Shown here piece by piece: positions 1 to 6,697 of a stretch of 15,210 nucleotides of DNA. The position numbers and the translations under genes were made by a program. The stretch is from an uncultured Actinomyces sp. GTDB taxonomy: Bacteria; Actinomycetota; Actinomycetes; Actinomycetales; Actinomycetaceae. The first letter of the stretch is position 1. The number at the start of each line of letters is the position of its first letter. Below the pieces are notes generated by a model. The model was not told the DNA's origin. It did not search any database and was given only the letters and a program-made list of their open reading frames with translations. Location: positions 1 through 15,210 of the forward strand of contig CALIZH010000329.1 of NCBI GenBank assembly GCA_938028585.1, read 5' to 3'.

Positions 1-150
1 CAGTCCTGCTAGAGGGGCAAGCCACAATGGGGTGCTCACCGGGGCGACTCCACCGATGAAGAGCAGGGAACCGGGCACTATCGCAAAGCCGAGGATGAGC
101 CCTACCCAATACGTGTAGGTCCGAACGAATAGTTTGAAAGACTCAACCAC
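1..150 (-). CDS. N-terminal part of an unidentified membrane protein (runs off the left edge)
   Basis: The reverse strand reads open from a GTG at 150 to the window edge, giving 50 residues beginning VVESFKLFVRTYTYWVG. From about residue 14 it is strongly hydrophobic with two likely membrane segments (around 15-33 and 36-50) broken by a Gly/Pro-rich turn. The start is well supported: a perfect GGAGG (reverse complement of 156-160) sits 5 nt upstream of the GTG, and an extended -10 promoter lies just above it. No stop is seen, so the length is unknown. I do not recognise the family; the visible part only says integral membrane protein. Confidence 0.6.
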   Translation of the reverse strand, partial: MVESFKLFVRTYTYWVGLILGFAIVPGSLLFIGGVAPVSTPLWLAPLAGL

Positions 151-179
151 TCACGCCTCCCATGGACTTCAGCACCGAA

Positions 180-188
180 ACTATAACA
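180..188 (-). promoter_or_regulatory. Extended -10 promoter for the membrane protein gene
   Basis: On the minus strand the sequence reads TG-T-TATAGT, an extended -10 element ending about 30 nt before the GTG at 150. There is no convincing -35 box, which is usual when the TG extension is present. The predicted start of transcription is near 173, giving a leader of about 23 nt that contains the GGAGG ribosome site. Confidence 0.4.
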
Positions 189-234
189 ATTCTACGGCGG
201 GGAGGCGACTCATGACCAGATACACTTCAAAACC

Positions 235-354
235 CGCCTGAAATGTGCAAAGAATCTGTATTTGAGCCACCGATTCTTTTACAAAATCAGGCAAATCCAC
301 AGTTTCTTTAACGTTTTCAGGCAATATTTACAGATTCTTTGCAGAAATCAGGCG
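235..354. repeat. Array of four related ~26-30 nt repeats (three direct, one inverted)
   Basis: Three copies of a degenerate unit GATTCTTT-N7/8-TCAGGC begin at 272, 302 and 333, a spacing of 30 and 31 bp. A fourth copy in opposite orientation occupies 235-260. The outer pair (235-260 and 329-354) match at 22 of 26 positions as inverted repeats, including a perfect 15-bp core (246-260 with 329-343, TGCAAAGAATCTGTA). The array is AT-rich, lies 60-180 bp upstream of the membrane-gene promoter, and encodes nothing convincing. A cluster of regulator-binding sites is the simplest reading. The 30-bp period is about three helical turns. The remaining stretch 355-463 is GC-rich with no recognisable feature. 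Confidence 0.5.
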
Positions 355-463
355 CACGCTAGGCCCCCTAGGTGCACGCTCGTTTCCCGCCGAGCTCGCA
401 CTGAGCGCGCACCCGCCCGCCTGGCGAGAAGCCCCGTCCACTAGCAGCGCTTACGCACAAGAA

Positions 464-494
464 ACCCGGCATCCACACGAAATGGATACCGGGT
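464..494 (-). terminator. Rho-independent terminator of the hydroxyacyl-CoA dehydrogenase gene
   Basis: ACCCGG-C-ATCCA and TGGAT-A-CCGGGT form an 11-bp stem with one mismatch and a 7-nt loop. On the minus strand the stem is followed by TTTCTTG. It lies about 120 nt past the stop codon at 613, with no gene in between (495-612 shows nothing else), and so separates that gene from the next minus-strand gene. Confidence 0.65.
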
Positions 495-612
495 AGAAAT
501 CGCTTACAACCTGTACGTGCCGCGCGCCGCTGACCTGCGGTGTTGCGCGTGGTTGCAACCTGCGCATACCGGCGCGCCCCACGTGCTCGTGCGCGGCCCC
601 GCGCTCGGACCC

Positions 613-1560
613 TTACTTGTACTCGTAGAAGCCCTTACCAGCAGCAACGCCGGTCTCGCCCTTGTCAATCTTCTCTTTGAGCAGGGCAACAATGCGACCC
701 TGTACGGACTCAGGATCCTTAGCTGCAGGATTCATCAGAGCAACGTTGTATGCGGTGACCAGGCCAATGATGTCCAGAATCTGGAACGGACCCTTTGGCG
801 AACCGGTGCCAATGCGCCAAGCCCTGTCGATGTCCTCGACGTCGCCGACGCCGTTAGCCCAGAGCTGCTCAGCGGAGACCAGAAGAGGTACCAGCATAGA
901 GTTCAGCAGGTAGCCAGGCTGCTCCTTCAGAACCTTGACCGGAATCATACGAATGCTTGCCGCAAAAGCGACGACCATGTCAAAGTTCTCCTGAGCGGTA
1001 CCTGCGTGACCCATAACCTCGCCGATTGGGTTGCGCCAAATCTCGTTAGCAAAGTGGAGTGCCAGGTACTTCTCGGGACGACCAGTAGCTGCAGCAAACA
1101 TGCTTGGAATCATGGTTGAGCTGTTAGTTGCCACAATAGTCTTCTCGGGCAGGTGCTTGGCCAGCTCTGTGTAGAACTCAATCTTCTGCTCTGGATTCTC
1201 GGCGACGGACTCGATAACAAAGTCAGCGTCACCAAAAGCCTCGTCCCAATTGGAAGTGAGCTTGAGGTTGCTGTATGCGCGCTCTACCTGCTCTTTAAGT
1301 TGGTCGAGCTTCTCTGGAGTAATCTCATCCTGAGCAATGAGACCGTATGCGTATGCCTTAGGATTGCTCTTCATAGCCTCGAGGGTGTTCAGATATACCT
1401 CTCTGAGGTGCTCAATCTTTGGACGAGCGCGCTCAATTGAAGCCTCGGACCTCAGCCAAATGGTGGTCTCGTAGCCGCGATAAGCGGTCTGAAATGCAAT
1501 CTGGCTGCCCAAAACGCCGCCGCCAGCAACTACAACTTTCTTAACCTGCGAAATGTCCAT
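613..1560 (-). CDS. 3-hydroxyacyl-CoA (3-hydroxybutyryl-CoA) dehydrogenase
   Basis: A 315-residue cytosolic NAD(P)-dependent enzyme that interconverts 3-hydroxyacyl-CoA and 3-oxoacyl-CoA. Visible features: a Rossmann nucleotide site AGGGVLG at residues 12-18 (third Gly of GxGxxG present), ATNSS at 144-148, the likely catalytic pair His169 (in ALHFANE) and Glu181 (in IGEVMGH), then the C-terminal helical domain with PGYLLN, the DVEDIDRAW segment, GSPKGPF, and the typical end GKGFYEYK. Start: the frame is open to 1671, but the ATG at 1560 has AGAAAGGA seven bases upstream and puts the Rossmann motif at the usual distance. The extra 37 residues lack a ribosome site. No other fatty-acid or butyrate genes are beside it, so the physiological substrate is not settled. 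It is a single-gene unit ended by the hairpin at 464-494. Confidence 0.88.
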   Translation of the reverse strand: MDISQVKKVVVAGGGVLGSQIAFQTAYRGYETTIWLRSEASIERARPKIEHLREVYLNTLEAMKSNPKAYAYGLIAQDEITPEKLDQLKEQVERAYSNLKLTSNWDEAFGDADFVIESVAENPEQKIEFYTELAKHLPEKTIVATNSSTMIPSMFAAATGRPEKYLALHFANEIWRNPIGEVMGHAGTAQENFDMVVAFAASIRMIPVKVLKEQPGYLLNSMLVPLLVSAEQLWANGVGDVEDIDRAWRIGTGSPKGPFQILDIIGLVTAYNVALMNPAAKDPESVQGRIVALLKEKIDKGETGVAAGKGFYEYK

Positions 1561-1649
1561 AGGACGTTCCTTTCTACAAGCGTGGCGAGAAGTGCCGCGC
1601 AAATTATCTACCATCTCTATACCCCAGAAAATCCCCGCCAAGCATTCGT

Positions 1650-1664
1650 TTGGAAAATTTCCAA
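1650..1664. promoter_or_regulatory. 15-nt perfect palindrome upstream of the dehydrogenase gene
   Basis: TTGGAAA-A-TTTCCAA has perfect 7-bp arms and lies about 90 bp upstream of the dehydrogenase start, in the 270-bp divergent spacer. It has the size and symmetry of a dimeric repressor operator. I could not assign a confident promoter next to it; a TATAGA-like box lies between it and the start on the minus strand. Confidence 0.35.
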
Positions 1665-1796
1665 CTTTCATTCAAACCCTACAAATCACCCCTTGGCGAG
1701 AAACCACATCTATCACTCACACTTCTTGGGTAGAATAGATGCGTACAAGCAACAGCTGGTTTCGCCGCAGTCTATTGGCTGCAACCCAACAAAACA

Positions 1797-1813
1797 CCAG
1801 GTATAACACCTGG
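1797..1813. promoter_or_regulatory. Inverted repeat in the leader of the small beta protein gene
   Basis: CCAGGT-ATAAC-ACCTGG, 6-bp perfect arms, ends 16 nt before the ATG at 1830. It contains a TATAAC that could serve as a -10, so it could be an operator overlapping the promoter or a small RNA hairpin. No T-tract follows, so it is not a terminator. Confidence 0.3.
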
Positions 1814-1829
1814 ACAGAATAGAGGCATC

Positions 1830-2126
1830 ATGATCGACGGAACATACAAGATTCAAATGGATTCTCCCGTTGGAGCCAAAGAGGGTACCGCTGTTTTCAT
1901 CACCTCTGGCGAGAAACTCACTGGTTCTCTGACTGCCATGGGTGTCCAGATTGATATTGAGAACGGCAAGGTTACCGACAACTCGTTTACCTTTGGCGGC
2001 AAGCTTGAGTCTTTTGTGGGTCCCGTTATCTTTGCCGTCGGCGGCTCCGTTGAGGGTGACACCATTCAAGGCATCGCCCACATTGCTAACCGTGACTTTG
2101 TGTTTACAGGTACAAGGGAGAGTTAA
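1830..2126 (+). CDS. Small beta-rich conserved hypothetical protein (98 aa)
   Basis: The protein has no signal peptide, membrane segment or Cys. It alternates short hydrophobic/polar stretches with Gly/Asn turns (DGTYKIQMDSP, GTAVFITSGEKLTGSL, EGDTIQGIAHIANRDFVFTGTR), the pattern of a small antiparallel beta barrel. Proteins of this design, ending in a FTGTR-like strand, occur alone and as appendages of flavin oxidoreductases, but I can name no function. The start ATG has AGAGG only 4 nt upstream, slightly tight but the only candidate. It diverges from the dehydrogenase gene and converges with the AbiEi remnant, whose end lies 23 bp beyond its stop. Confidence 0.7.
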   Translation: MIDGTYKIQMDSPVGAKEGTAVFITSGEKLTGSLTAMGVQIDIENGKVTDNSFTFGGKLESFVGPVIFAVGGSVEGDTIQGIAHIANRDFVFTGTRES

Positions 2127-2148
2127 GATTACATCACGTTAGTAATCC

Positions 2149-2734
2149 TCACAGAAATACCTCCAAATAATTTTGGATTTTCTTTTCGACGTCAAGTTTA
2201 CGTGCACACTTAACTAGCTTCTCTACGTCTCTCTTTGGACTTTTGACATAGGTCAGTATCGCCAGAATGACGACTTTCGAGTCCACGTACTTTGATCTCT
2301 GACCAGGTCGCAAAGTAATCTGTCTAGATTGTACGCTCTAACGATATTGCTATGCTGAGTAGTCAGCTATACCAGCCCAAGCTCAAGCACCTCGTCGGCA
2401 CAGGTACGGCAGACTATTTCTACCTTCCTGATAGGCGAGGCGTTGTAGCCTTTGGGGAACGTCATGGTGAGGGAGAAGGGTGCGCGTCGGTCATTTCATG
2501 AAGGAACAGTGATGTAGCGTCGAAGAATATGTCACGCGAGAACCGATGTTGAGCGACGAGGTATGAATCCTCTCATGTCTCTGGAAGAGCATAAAGACCA
2601 CGTCAAAATCAAATAAGTTCGCCCTTATCAACGGCCTTGATAAGTTTTCTCCTGGGTATGCCATAGGCAATGACCTGTGACTCGGACTCGTATTCATTCT
2701 GGTCTTTCACAATCTCGATTAAAGCCAGAGTCAT
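2149..2734 (-). pseudogene. Degenerate AbiEi-family antitoxin (type IV toxin-antitoxin), toxin partner missing
   Basis: Reading all minus frames together reconstructs a protein of about 195 residues with the order expected of AbiEi. An N-terminal winged-helix part (AYGIPRRKLIKAVDKGELI, then RGLYALPET and EDSYLVAQHRFSRDIFF) leads to FLHEMTDAHP and MTFPKGYN. These are followed by ELGLV, NIVRAYNLDRLLCDLVRD and the C-terminal RDVEKLVKCARKLDVEKKI ending YLEVFL. It is interrupted by in-frame TGA codons at 2609-2611, 2603-2605 and 2573-2575, a frameshift near 2470-2485, a TAG at 2367-2369, and a second frameshift near 2280. Intact AbiEi neutralises the nucleotidyltransferase toxin AbiEii and represses its own promoter. 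No AbiEii follows: the DNA downstream on this strand is the opposite-strand gene at 1830-2126. The product cannot be made, but the family assignment from the pieces is strong. Confidence 0.82.
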
Positions 2735-2748
2735 TCTCTTTCAAAATC

Positions 2749-2760
2749 GTACATTTGTAC
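2749..2760. promoter_or_regulatory. Possible relic operator/promoter of the AbiEi gene
   Basis: GTACA-TT-TGTAC lies 15 bp upstream of the remnant's ATG, next to an AT-rich TAATAT box on the minus strand (about 2764-2770). AbiEi proteins autoregulate by binding inverted repeats in their promoter, so this may be the old operator. The rest of the non-coding stretch up to 3028 is AT-rich. It contains a short hairpin (CTTTAAT/ATTAAAG, 2831-2850) and a 12-bp palindrome CAACAATTGTTG (2893-2904), with no gene that I can support. Confidence 0.25.
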
Positions 2761-3028
2761 TAAATATTATTTCATGTTAAGCACAAATGTTTAGTTCTGC
2801 ATGATTGAGTCATAAACATGCATAGAGGGGCTTTAATAGGGAAATTAAAGTAATCTTAGATAGAAATCATAATTACTTAAAAAAGATAGACCCAACAATT
2901 GTTGAGCCCATTATAAGGCAATCTAGTTTTACTTCTACTTTCACTCTTTCACGCCCGTTAGCCATGGCTCAATTGCAACTTGCTTCAGTTGGTTGTTATT
3001 TTAGCGATGTCGCCGCTGGATTTCACCT

Positions 3029-3037
3029 TGCTATAAT
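3029..3037 (+). promoter_or_regulatory. Extended -10 promoter of the DUF4357-hsdM-hsdS operon
   Basis: TG-C-TATAAT is a perfect extended -10, 44 bp upstream of the first gene of the operon. No good -35 is visible. The predicted transcript start is near 3044, leaving a leader of about 38 nt. No other promoter of this quality is visible before hsdS, so it probably drives all three genes. Confidence 0.55.
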
Positions 3038-3081
3038 GATGCATACACATTTGTTTTACATTTCGAGTGATGGGATTGTAG

Positions 3082-3936
3082 ATGCCTAACAGTTATAAAG
3101 GCGTGATTTCAGTCAAGACTCTCACCGTCCAACTCATAGACGCGAAGCCAGACCGCATTCGCATTTGCCGCATCGACGGCGAGTCGCTTGTCACTGTCGT
3201 CATTCCGAGGGAGGACCTCGCCGAAGCGAAGTCGCTGCCGAATATCCCGCAGCGCGGCGTCTATTACTTGCTCGACGAGGACCACGGCAACGTGAGTCGT
3301 GTCTACGCTGGCCAGACAACCCAGGGCATTGCCCGGCTCGACACACATAAGGCAAAGAAGGAGTTCTGGAACAAGGCCGTCATGTTCCTCGATGACGACC
3401 AGAACATCAGTAAGGATGCGCTGGATGTCCTCGAGGCGAAGGCCATCGACTACGTGCGCACCCACGGCTCGTACGAGACCGACAACTCGGCGACGCCTAA
3501 GCCCTACGTCGATCCGTACAAGGAAGAGGCTGTCGAACGCCTGCACGAGAGGATTCTCTTCAGGATGGCGGCCCTGGGGTACGACCTTGACAGGGTTGAC
3601 CAGGGTCCCGCAGGCGCGCCAGTGGTCTTCCACACGAAGAAGAACGGCATACGCGGAGCAGGGCGATACGACAAAGCTACCGGGCACTTCATCGTGCTCG
3701 CCGGCTCGAAAGTAAACCTCTCGAGGCCCGTGCTGAAGAACTCGGGCGTCGCAGCCGCGCGCAGGGAGATCTTCGGCGATTCGGACAGAATCGCAGAACT
3801 CGCCGAGGATCTCGAGTTCCCAACACCCAGCGCCGCGGCGGTGTTCGTGCTCGGTGGCAGCCAGAACGGCTGGACCGAATGGGTAAGCGACGACGGGGAA
3901 ACGCTCAATCAAGTCTATAGAAGCGAGGAAAACTAG
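3082..3936 (+). CDS. GIY-YIG nuclease-fold protein with C-terminal DUF4357
   Basis: A protein of 284 residues. The N-terminal half carries a GIY-YIG nuclease core: GVYYL at 59-63, VYAGQT at 74-79, the conserved Arg85, His89 and FWN at 95-97, and a downstream acidic residue at Glu118. The C-terminal half contains DUF4357, seen as GAGRYDKATGHFIVLAGSKV starting near residue 191, followed by the typical helical tail. Such proteins recur beside type I restriction-modification genes. Whether this one cuts DNA, and why, is not established. Its TAG is followed directly by the hsdM ATG, with the hsdM ribosome site (GAGGA) inside this gene, so the two are translationally coupled. Its own ribosome site is weak. 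A GTG 21 nt downstream is an alternative start but has no better signal. Confidence 0.75.
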   Translation: MPNSYKGVISVKTLTVQLIDAKPDRIRICRIDGESLVTVVIPREDLAEAKSLPNIPQRGVYYLLDEDHGNVSRVYAGQTTQGIARLDTHKAKKEFWNKAVMFLDDDQNISKDALDVLEAKAIDYVRTHGSYETDNSATPKPYVDPYKEEAVERLHERILFRMAALGYDLDRVDQGPAGAPVVFHTKKNGIRGAGRYDKATGHFIVLAGSKVNLSRPVLKNSGVAAARREIFGDSDRIAELAEDLEFPTPSAAAVFVLGGSQNGWTEWVSDDGETLNQVYRSEEN

Positions 3937-6696
3937 ATGAACAAGCAGCAGCTAGCCTCTAAGATATGGGAGTCCGCCAACAAGATGCGATCAAAGATCG
4001 AGGCTAACGAGTACAAGGACTACATTCTGGGATTCATCTTCTACAAGTTCCTGTCCGAGACCGAGGTTGCCCGCCTGAAGGCACGCGACTTCGCCGAAGA
4101 GGACCTGCCCAGCCTGGTGGAAGACGACGAGGAGACGGTCGAGTTCGTCAAGGGTGAGTGCGGCTACTTTATCGCTTACGACAACCTCTTCTCCACTTGG
4201 GTGGCAAAGGGCGGCGACTTCGAGATATCGAACGTGCGCGACGCGCTTTCCGCCTTTAGCCGCAATATCGACCCGGCACGCAAGCGTGTCTTTGATGGAA
4301 TCTTTGACACGCTGCAGACCGGTCTCTCCAAGCTCGGCACCGACGCACGGAGCCAGTCCAAGGCCGCTCGTGATCTCATCTACCTCATCAAGGATATTCC
4401 GATGGACGGCCAGGCCGATTACGACGTGCTCGGCTTCATCTACGAGTACCTCATCAGCAACTTCGCCGCCAACGCCGGCAAGAAGGCCGGCGAGTTCTAC
4501 ACTCCGCACGAGGTGTCCATGCTCATGAGCGAGATCGTCTCGTGGCACCTGGCCGGACGCGAGAACATCACCATCTACGACCCCACCAGTGGATCGGGAT
4601 CGCTGCTCATCAACATCGGCAAGGCCGTGGCGCGCCGCAACGGCGACCCGGACTCCATCAAGTATTATGCGCAAGAGCTCAAGGAAAACACCTACAACCT
4701 CACACGTATGAACCTGGTTATGCGCGGAATACTCCCTGACAATATCGTGGCCAGAAACGGCGACACGCTCGAGGATGACTGGCCGTGGTTCGACACGGTC
4801 GAGAATAAGGATGAGACCTACGACCCGCTGTTCGTCGATGCCGTGGTGTCGAACCCCCCGTATTCCCAGAACTGGGACCCGGAAGACAAGGAGCTTGACC
4901 CGCGCTTCAAGTTCGGCGTGGCGCCCAAGTCCAAGGCCGATTACGCCTTTTTGCTGCACGACCTATACCACCTGCGCCCCGACGGCATCATGTGCATCGT
5001 CTTGCCACACGGCGTGCTGTTCCGTGGCGGCGAGGAGGGTACCATCAGGAAAAACTTGGTGGAGAACCGCCATATTCAGGCAATCATCGGGCTTCCCGCG
5101 AACATCTTTTTCGGTACGGGCATCCCGACCATCGTCATGGTGCTTCGCAAGCAACGCGAGAGCAGTGACGTACTGGTTGTGGATGCGTCGAAGCACTTTG
5201 TGAAGGAAGGCAAGAACAACAAGTTGCGCGCGAGCGACATCAAGCGTATCGTCGACGCCGTGACAACGAACTCGACCGTCGACAAGTTCAGCCGCCTGGT
5301 CTCCATCGACGAGATACGCGCCAACGATTACAACCTCAACATTCCGCGTTATGTTGATTCGTCCGAAGCTGCTGAGAACTGGGACGTGTACGCCACCATG
5401 TTCGGCGGGGTTCCGAAGGCTGAGGTCGACACCCTCGACCGCTACTGGAAGGTGTGGCCGAGCCTGAAGGGTCAGCTTTACGGTGAGGGCGGCGGGTCAT
5501 GCCTTGTTGCCTTGACGGATGACGTGACGGCAACGGTGAAGGGTAACGTTGACGTCGTCTCATTTCTGGGCAGCTATCGGGATACGCTGTCGCACTTGCC
5601 TGCGGAGCTGCGGAAAAGACTGGTAGACGGTTTGTTGCAGGTTGACGTCGTGGCCGAGGAGGATCATATCGCGGAGCAGCTCCGCGACGCCCTCTCCGGT
5701 GTTGCGCTCGTCGACGAGTACGATGCCTACCAGGCCCTTGATGATGTGTGGACGGGTATCTCCGGCGACCTCGAGGTTATTCAAACCGAGGGCAGCGAGG
5801 CTGTACGCAAAGTCGATCCGAATATGGTGATAAAAAAGAAAGACGGAAAGGAAACGGAAGTTCAGGATGGCTGGATTGGTCATATACTCCCGTTCGAACT
5901 AGTGCAAAGTCACATACTCACAGCCGATGTTGCCAAAATTAACTCGATGGAGGAGAGGCTGTCCGTCATATCCTCGTCTTGTTCTGAATTGATCGATTCC
6001 CTTGACGTCGAGCAGCTCGACTCTTCAGCGATTAATGACTCAAATGATGCATTCGTCCTCAAAGAAATCAATGCCCATCTTAACAGCGAAATGAAATACA
6101 TTTCCTCTCCAGAGATTCGTGACCTGGAAGAATATCTGAAACTTCTTGATCAAAAAGCGAAAAAACAAGAAAAGCTAGCTTTCATTGAAAACCACTCTGA
6201 GGTTTCCTGGCAGGAAATGGAGTCAAACAAAGACGGAACATACGGTAAAGCAAAGGTTGCGTCCTATATAGGGAAGTTAAAGCTGGCAGTAGGCTTTCCT
6301 GTTGATAGCTTTGAATATGTCCTTGCGCAAGCGAAGGAACTCCTCGACGAGGAAAAGTCGCTCAAGACAGCAAGTAGGGAAGCGAAGCTTGCGCTTGAGG
6401 AGAAGACCAAGGAGGTCGTCGAGGGCCTGGCCGACGCCCAGTGCGACGAATTGCTTGCTGCGAAGTGGATTGACCCGCTGATATCTGATTTGCTCGAGCT
6501 GTCCAATGCTGTCGTAAGCGATTTCATCGCAAAGGTCGTTACATTGAACGCAAAGTACGCGACAACCTATTCGGACGTATGCAACCAGATTGCTGAGGAG
6601 GAAAATGAGTTGGCGGCGATGCTGGGCCAGCTCACGGGTAACGAGCACGATATGGCGGGCATTGCTGAGCTGCGGAAACTGTTGGGAGGTGAATAG
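3937..6696 (+). CDS. hsdM: Type I restriction-modification methyltransferase subunit HsdM, long C-terminal extension
   Basis: HsdM transfers a methyl group from S-adenosylmethionine to N6 of adenine and, with HsdS, forms the modification core (M2S) of the type I enzyme. Seen here: an N-terminal helical HsdM_N region (about 1-150), the conserved GEFYTPHEV at about 185-193, the SAM-binding motif YDPTSGSGSLL at 214-224, the catalytic NPPY at 306-309, and the end of the methyltransferase core around IPRYVD near residue 470. Classical HsdM is about 500-530 aa. Here some 440 further residues follow, rich in Glu/Lys heptads and probably coiled coil, with the characteristic GHILPFELVQ stretch. DNA for residues ~629-798 (5820-6330) is visibly more AT-rich than the rest of the gene. 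The ATG abuts the upstream stop; the stop lies 1 nt before the hsdS start. Confidence 0.95.
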   Translation: MNKQQLASKIWESANKMRSKIEANEYKDYILGFIFYKFLSETEVARLKARDFAEEDLPSLVEDDEETVEFVKGECGYFIAYDNLFSTWVAKGGDFEISNVRDALSAFSRNIDPARKRVFDGIFDTLQTGLSKLGTDARSQSKAARDLIYLIKDIPMDGQADYDVLGFIYEYLISNFAANAGKKAGEFYTPHEVSMLMSEIVSWHLAGRENITIYDPTSGSGSLLINIGKAVARRNGDPDSIKYYAQELKENTYNLTRMNLVMRGILPDNIVARNGDTLEDDWPWFDTVENKDETYDPLFVDAVVSNPPYSQNWDPEDKELDPRFKFGVAPKSKADYAFLLHDLYHLRPDGIMCIVLPHGVLFRGGEEGTIRKNLVENRHIQAIIGLPANIFFGTGIPTIVMVLRKQRESSDVLVVDASKHFVKEGKNNKLRASDIKRIVDAVTTNSTVDKFSRLVSIDEIRANDYNLNIPRYVDSSEAAENWDVYATMFGGVPKAEVDTLDRYWKVWPSLKGQLYGEGGGSCLVALTDDVTATVKGNVDVVSFLGSYRDTLSHLPAELRKRLVDGLLQVDVVAEEDHIAEQLRDALSGVALVDEYDAYQALDDVWTGISGDLEVIQTEGSEAVRKVDPNMVIKKKDGKETEVQDGWIGHILPFELVQSHILTADVAKINSMEERLSVISSSCSELIDSLDVEQLDSSAINDSNDAFVLKEINAHLNSEMKYISSPEIRDLEEYLKLLDQKAKKQEKLAFIENHSEVSWQEMESNKDGTYGKAKVASYIGKLKLAVGFPVDSFEYVLAQAKELLDEEKSLKTASREAKLALEEKTKEVVEGLADAQCDELLAAKWIDPLISDLLELSNAVVSDFIAKVVTLNAKYATTYSDVCNQIAEEENELAAMLGQLTGNEHDMAGIAELRKLLGGE

Positions 6697-6697
6697 C

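Noticed and set aside
272..354. CRISPR-like regularly spaced repeats
   Set aside because: Only three degenerate units with 30-31 bp period and no unique spacers, a fourth inverted copy, and no cas genes. Fits binding sites better.
262..444. 60-codon plus-strand open frame
   Set aside because: It runs through the repeat array and a GC-rich tail, has no ribosome site, and the composition is not protein-like.
2573..2611. Three TGA codons in the AbiEi frame as a sign of TGA recoding
   Set aside because: The same gene also has a TAG and two frameshifts. hsdR and other intact genes end in TGA or have none inside, so decay explains it.
2491..2697. 68-codon minus-strand open frame
   Set aside because: It is the wrong frame of the AbiEi remnant; the recognisable AbiEi residues are in the neighbouring frame.
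3109..4959. Minus-strand open frames at 3109-3912 and 3991-4959
   Set aside because: They are antisense shadows of the DUF4357 gene and hsdM, with low-complexity composition and no start signals.
6590..6697. Upstream extension of hsdS to an ATG at 6590
   Set aside because: It overlaps hsdM by over 100 bp, is Trp/Arg/Cys-rich and unlike HsdS. The GTG at 6698 has a strong GGGAGGTG site.
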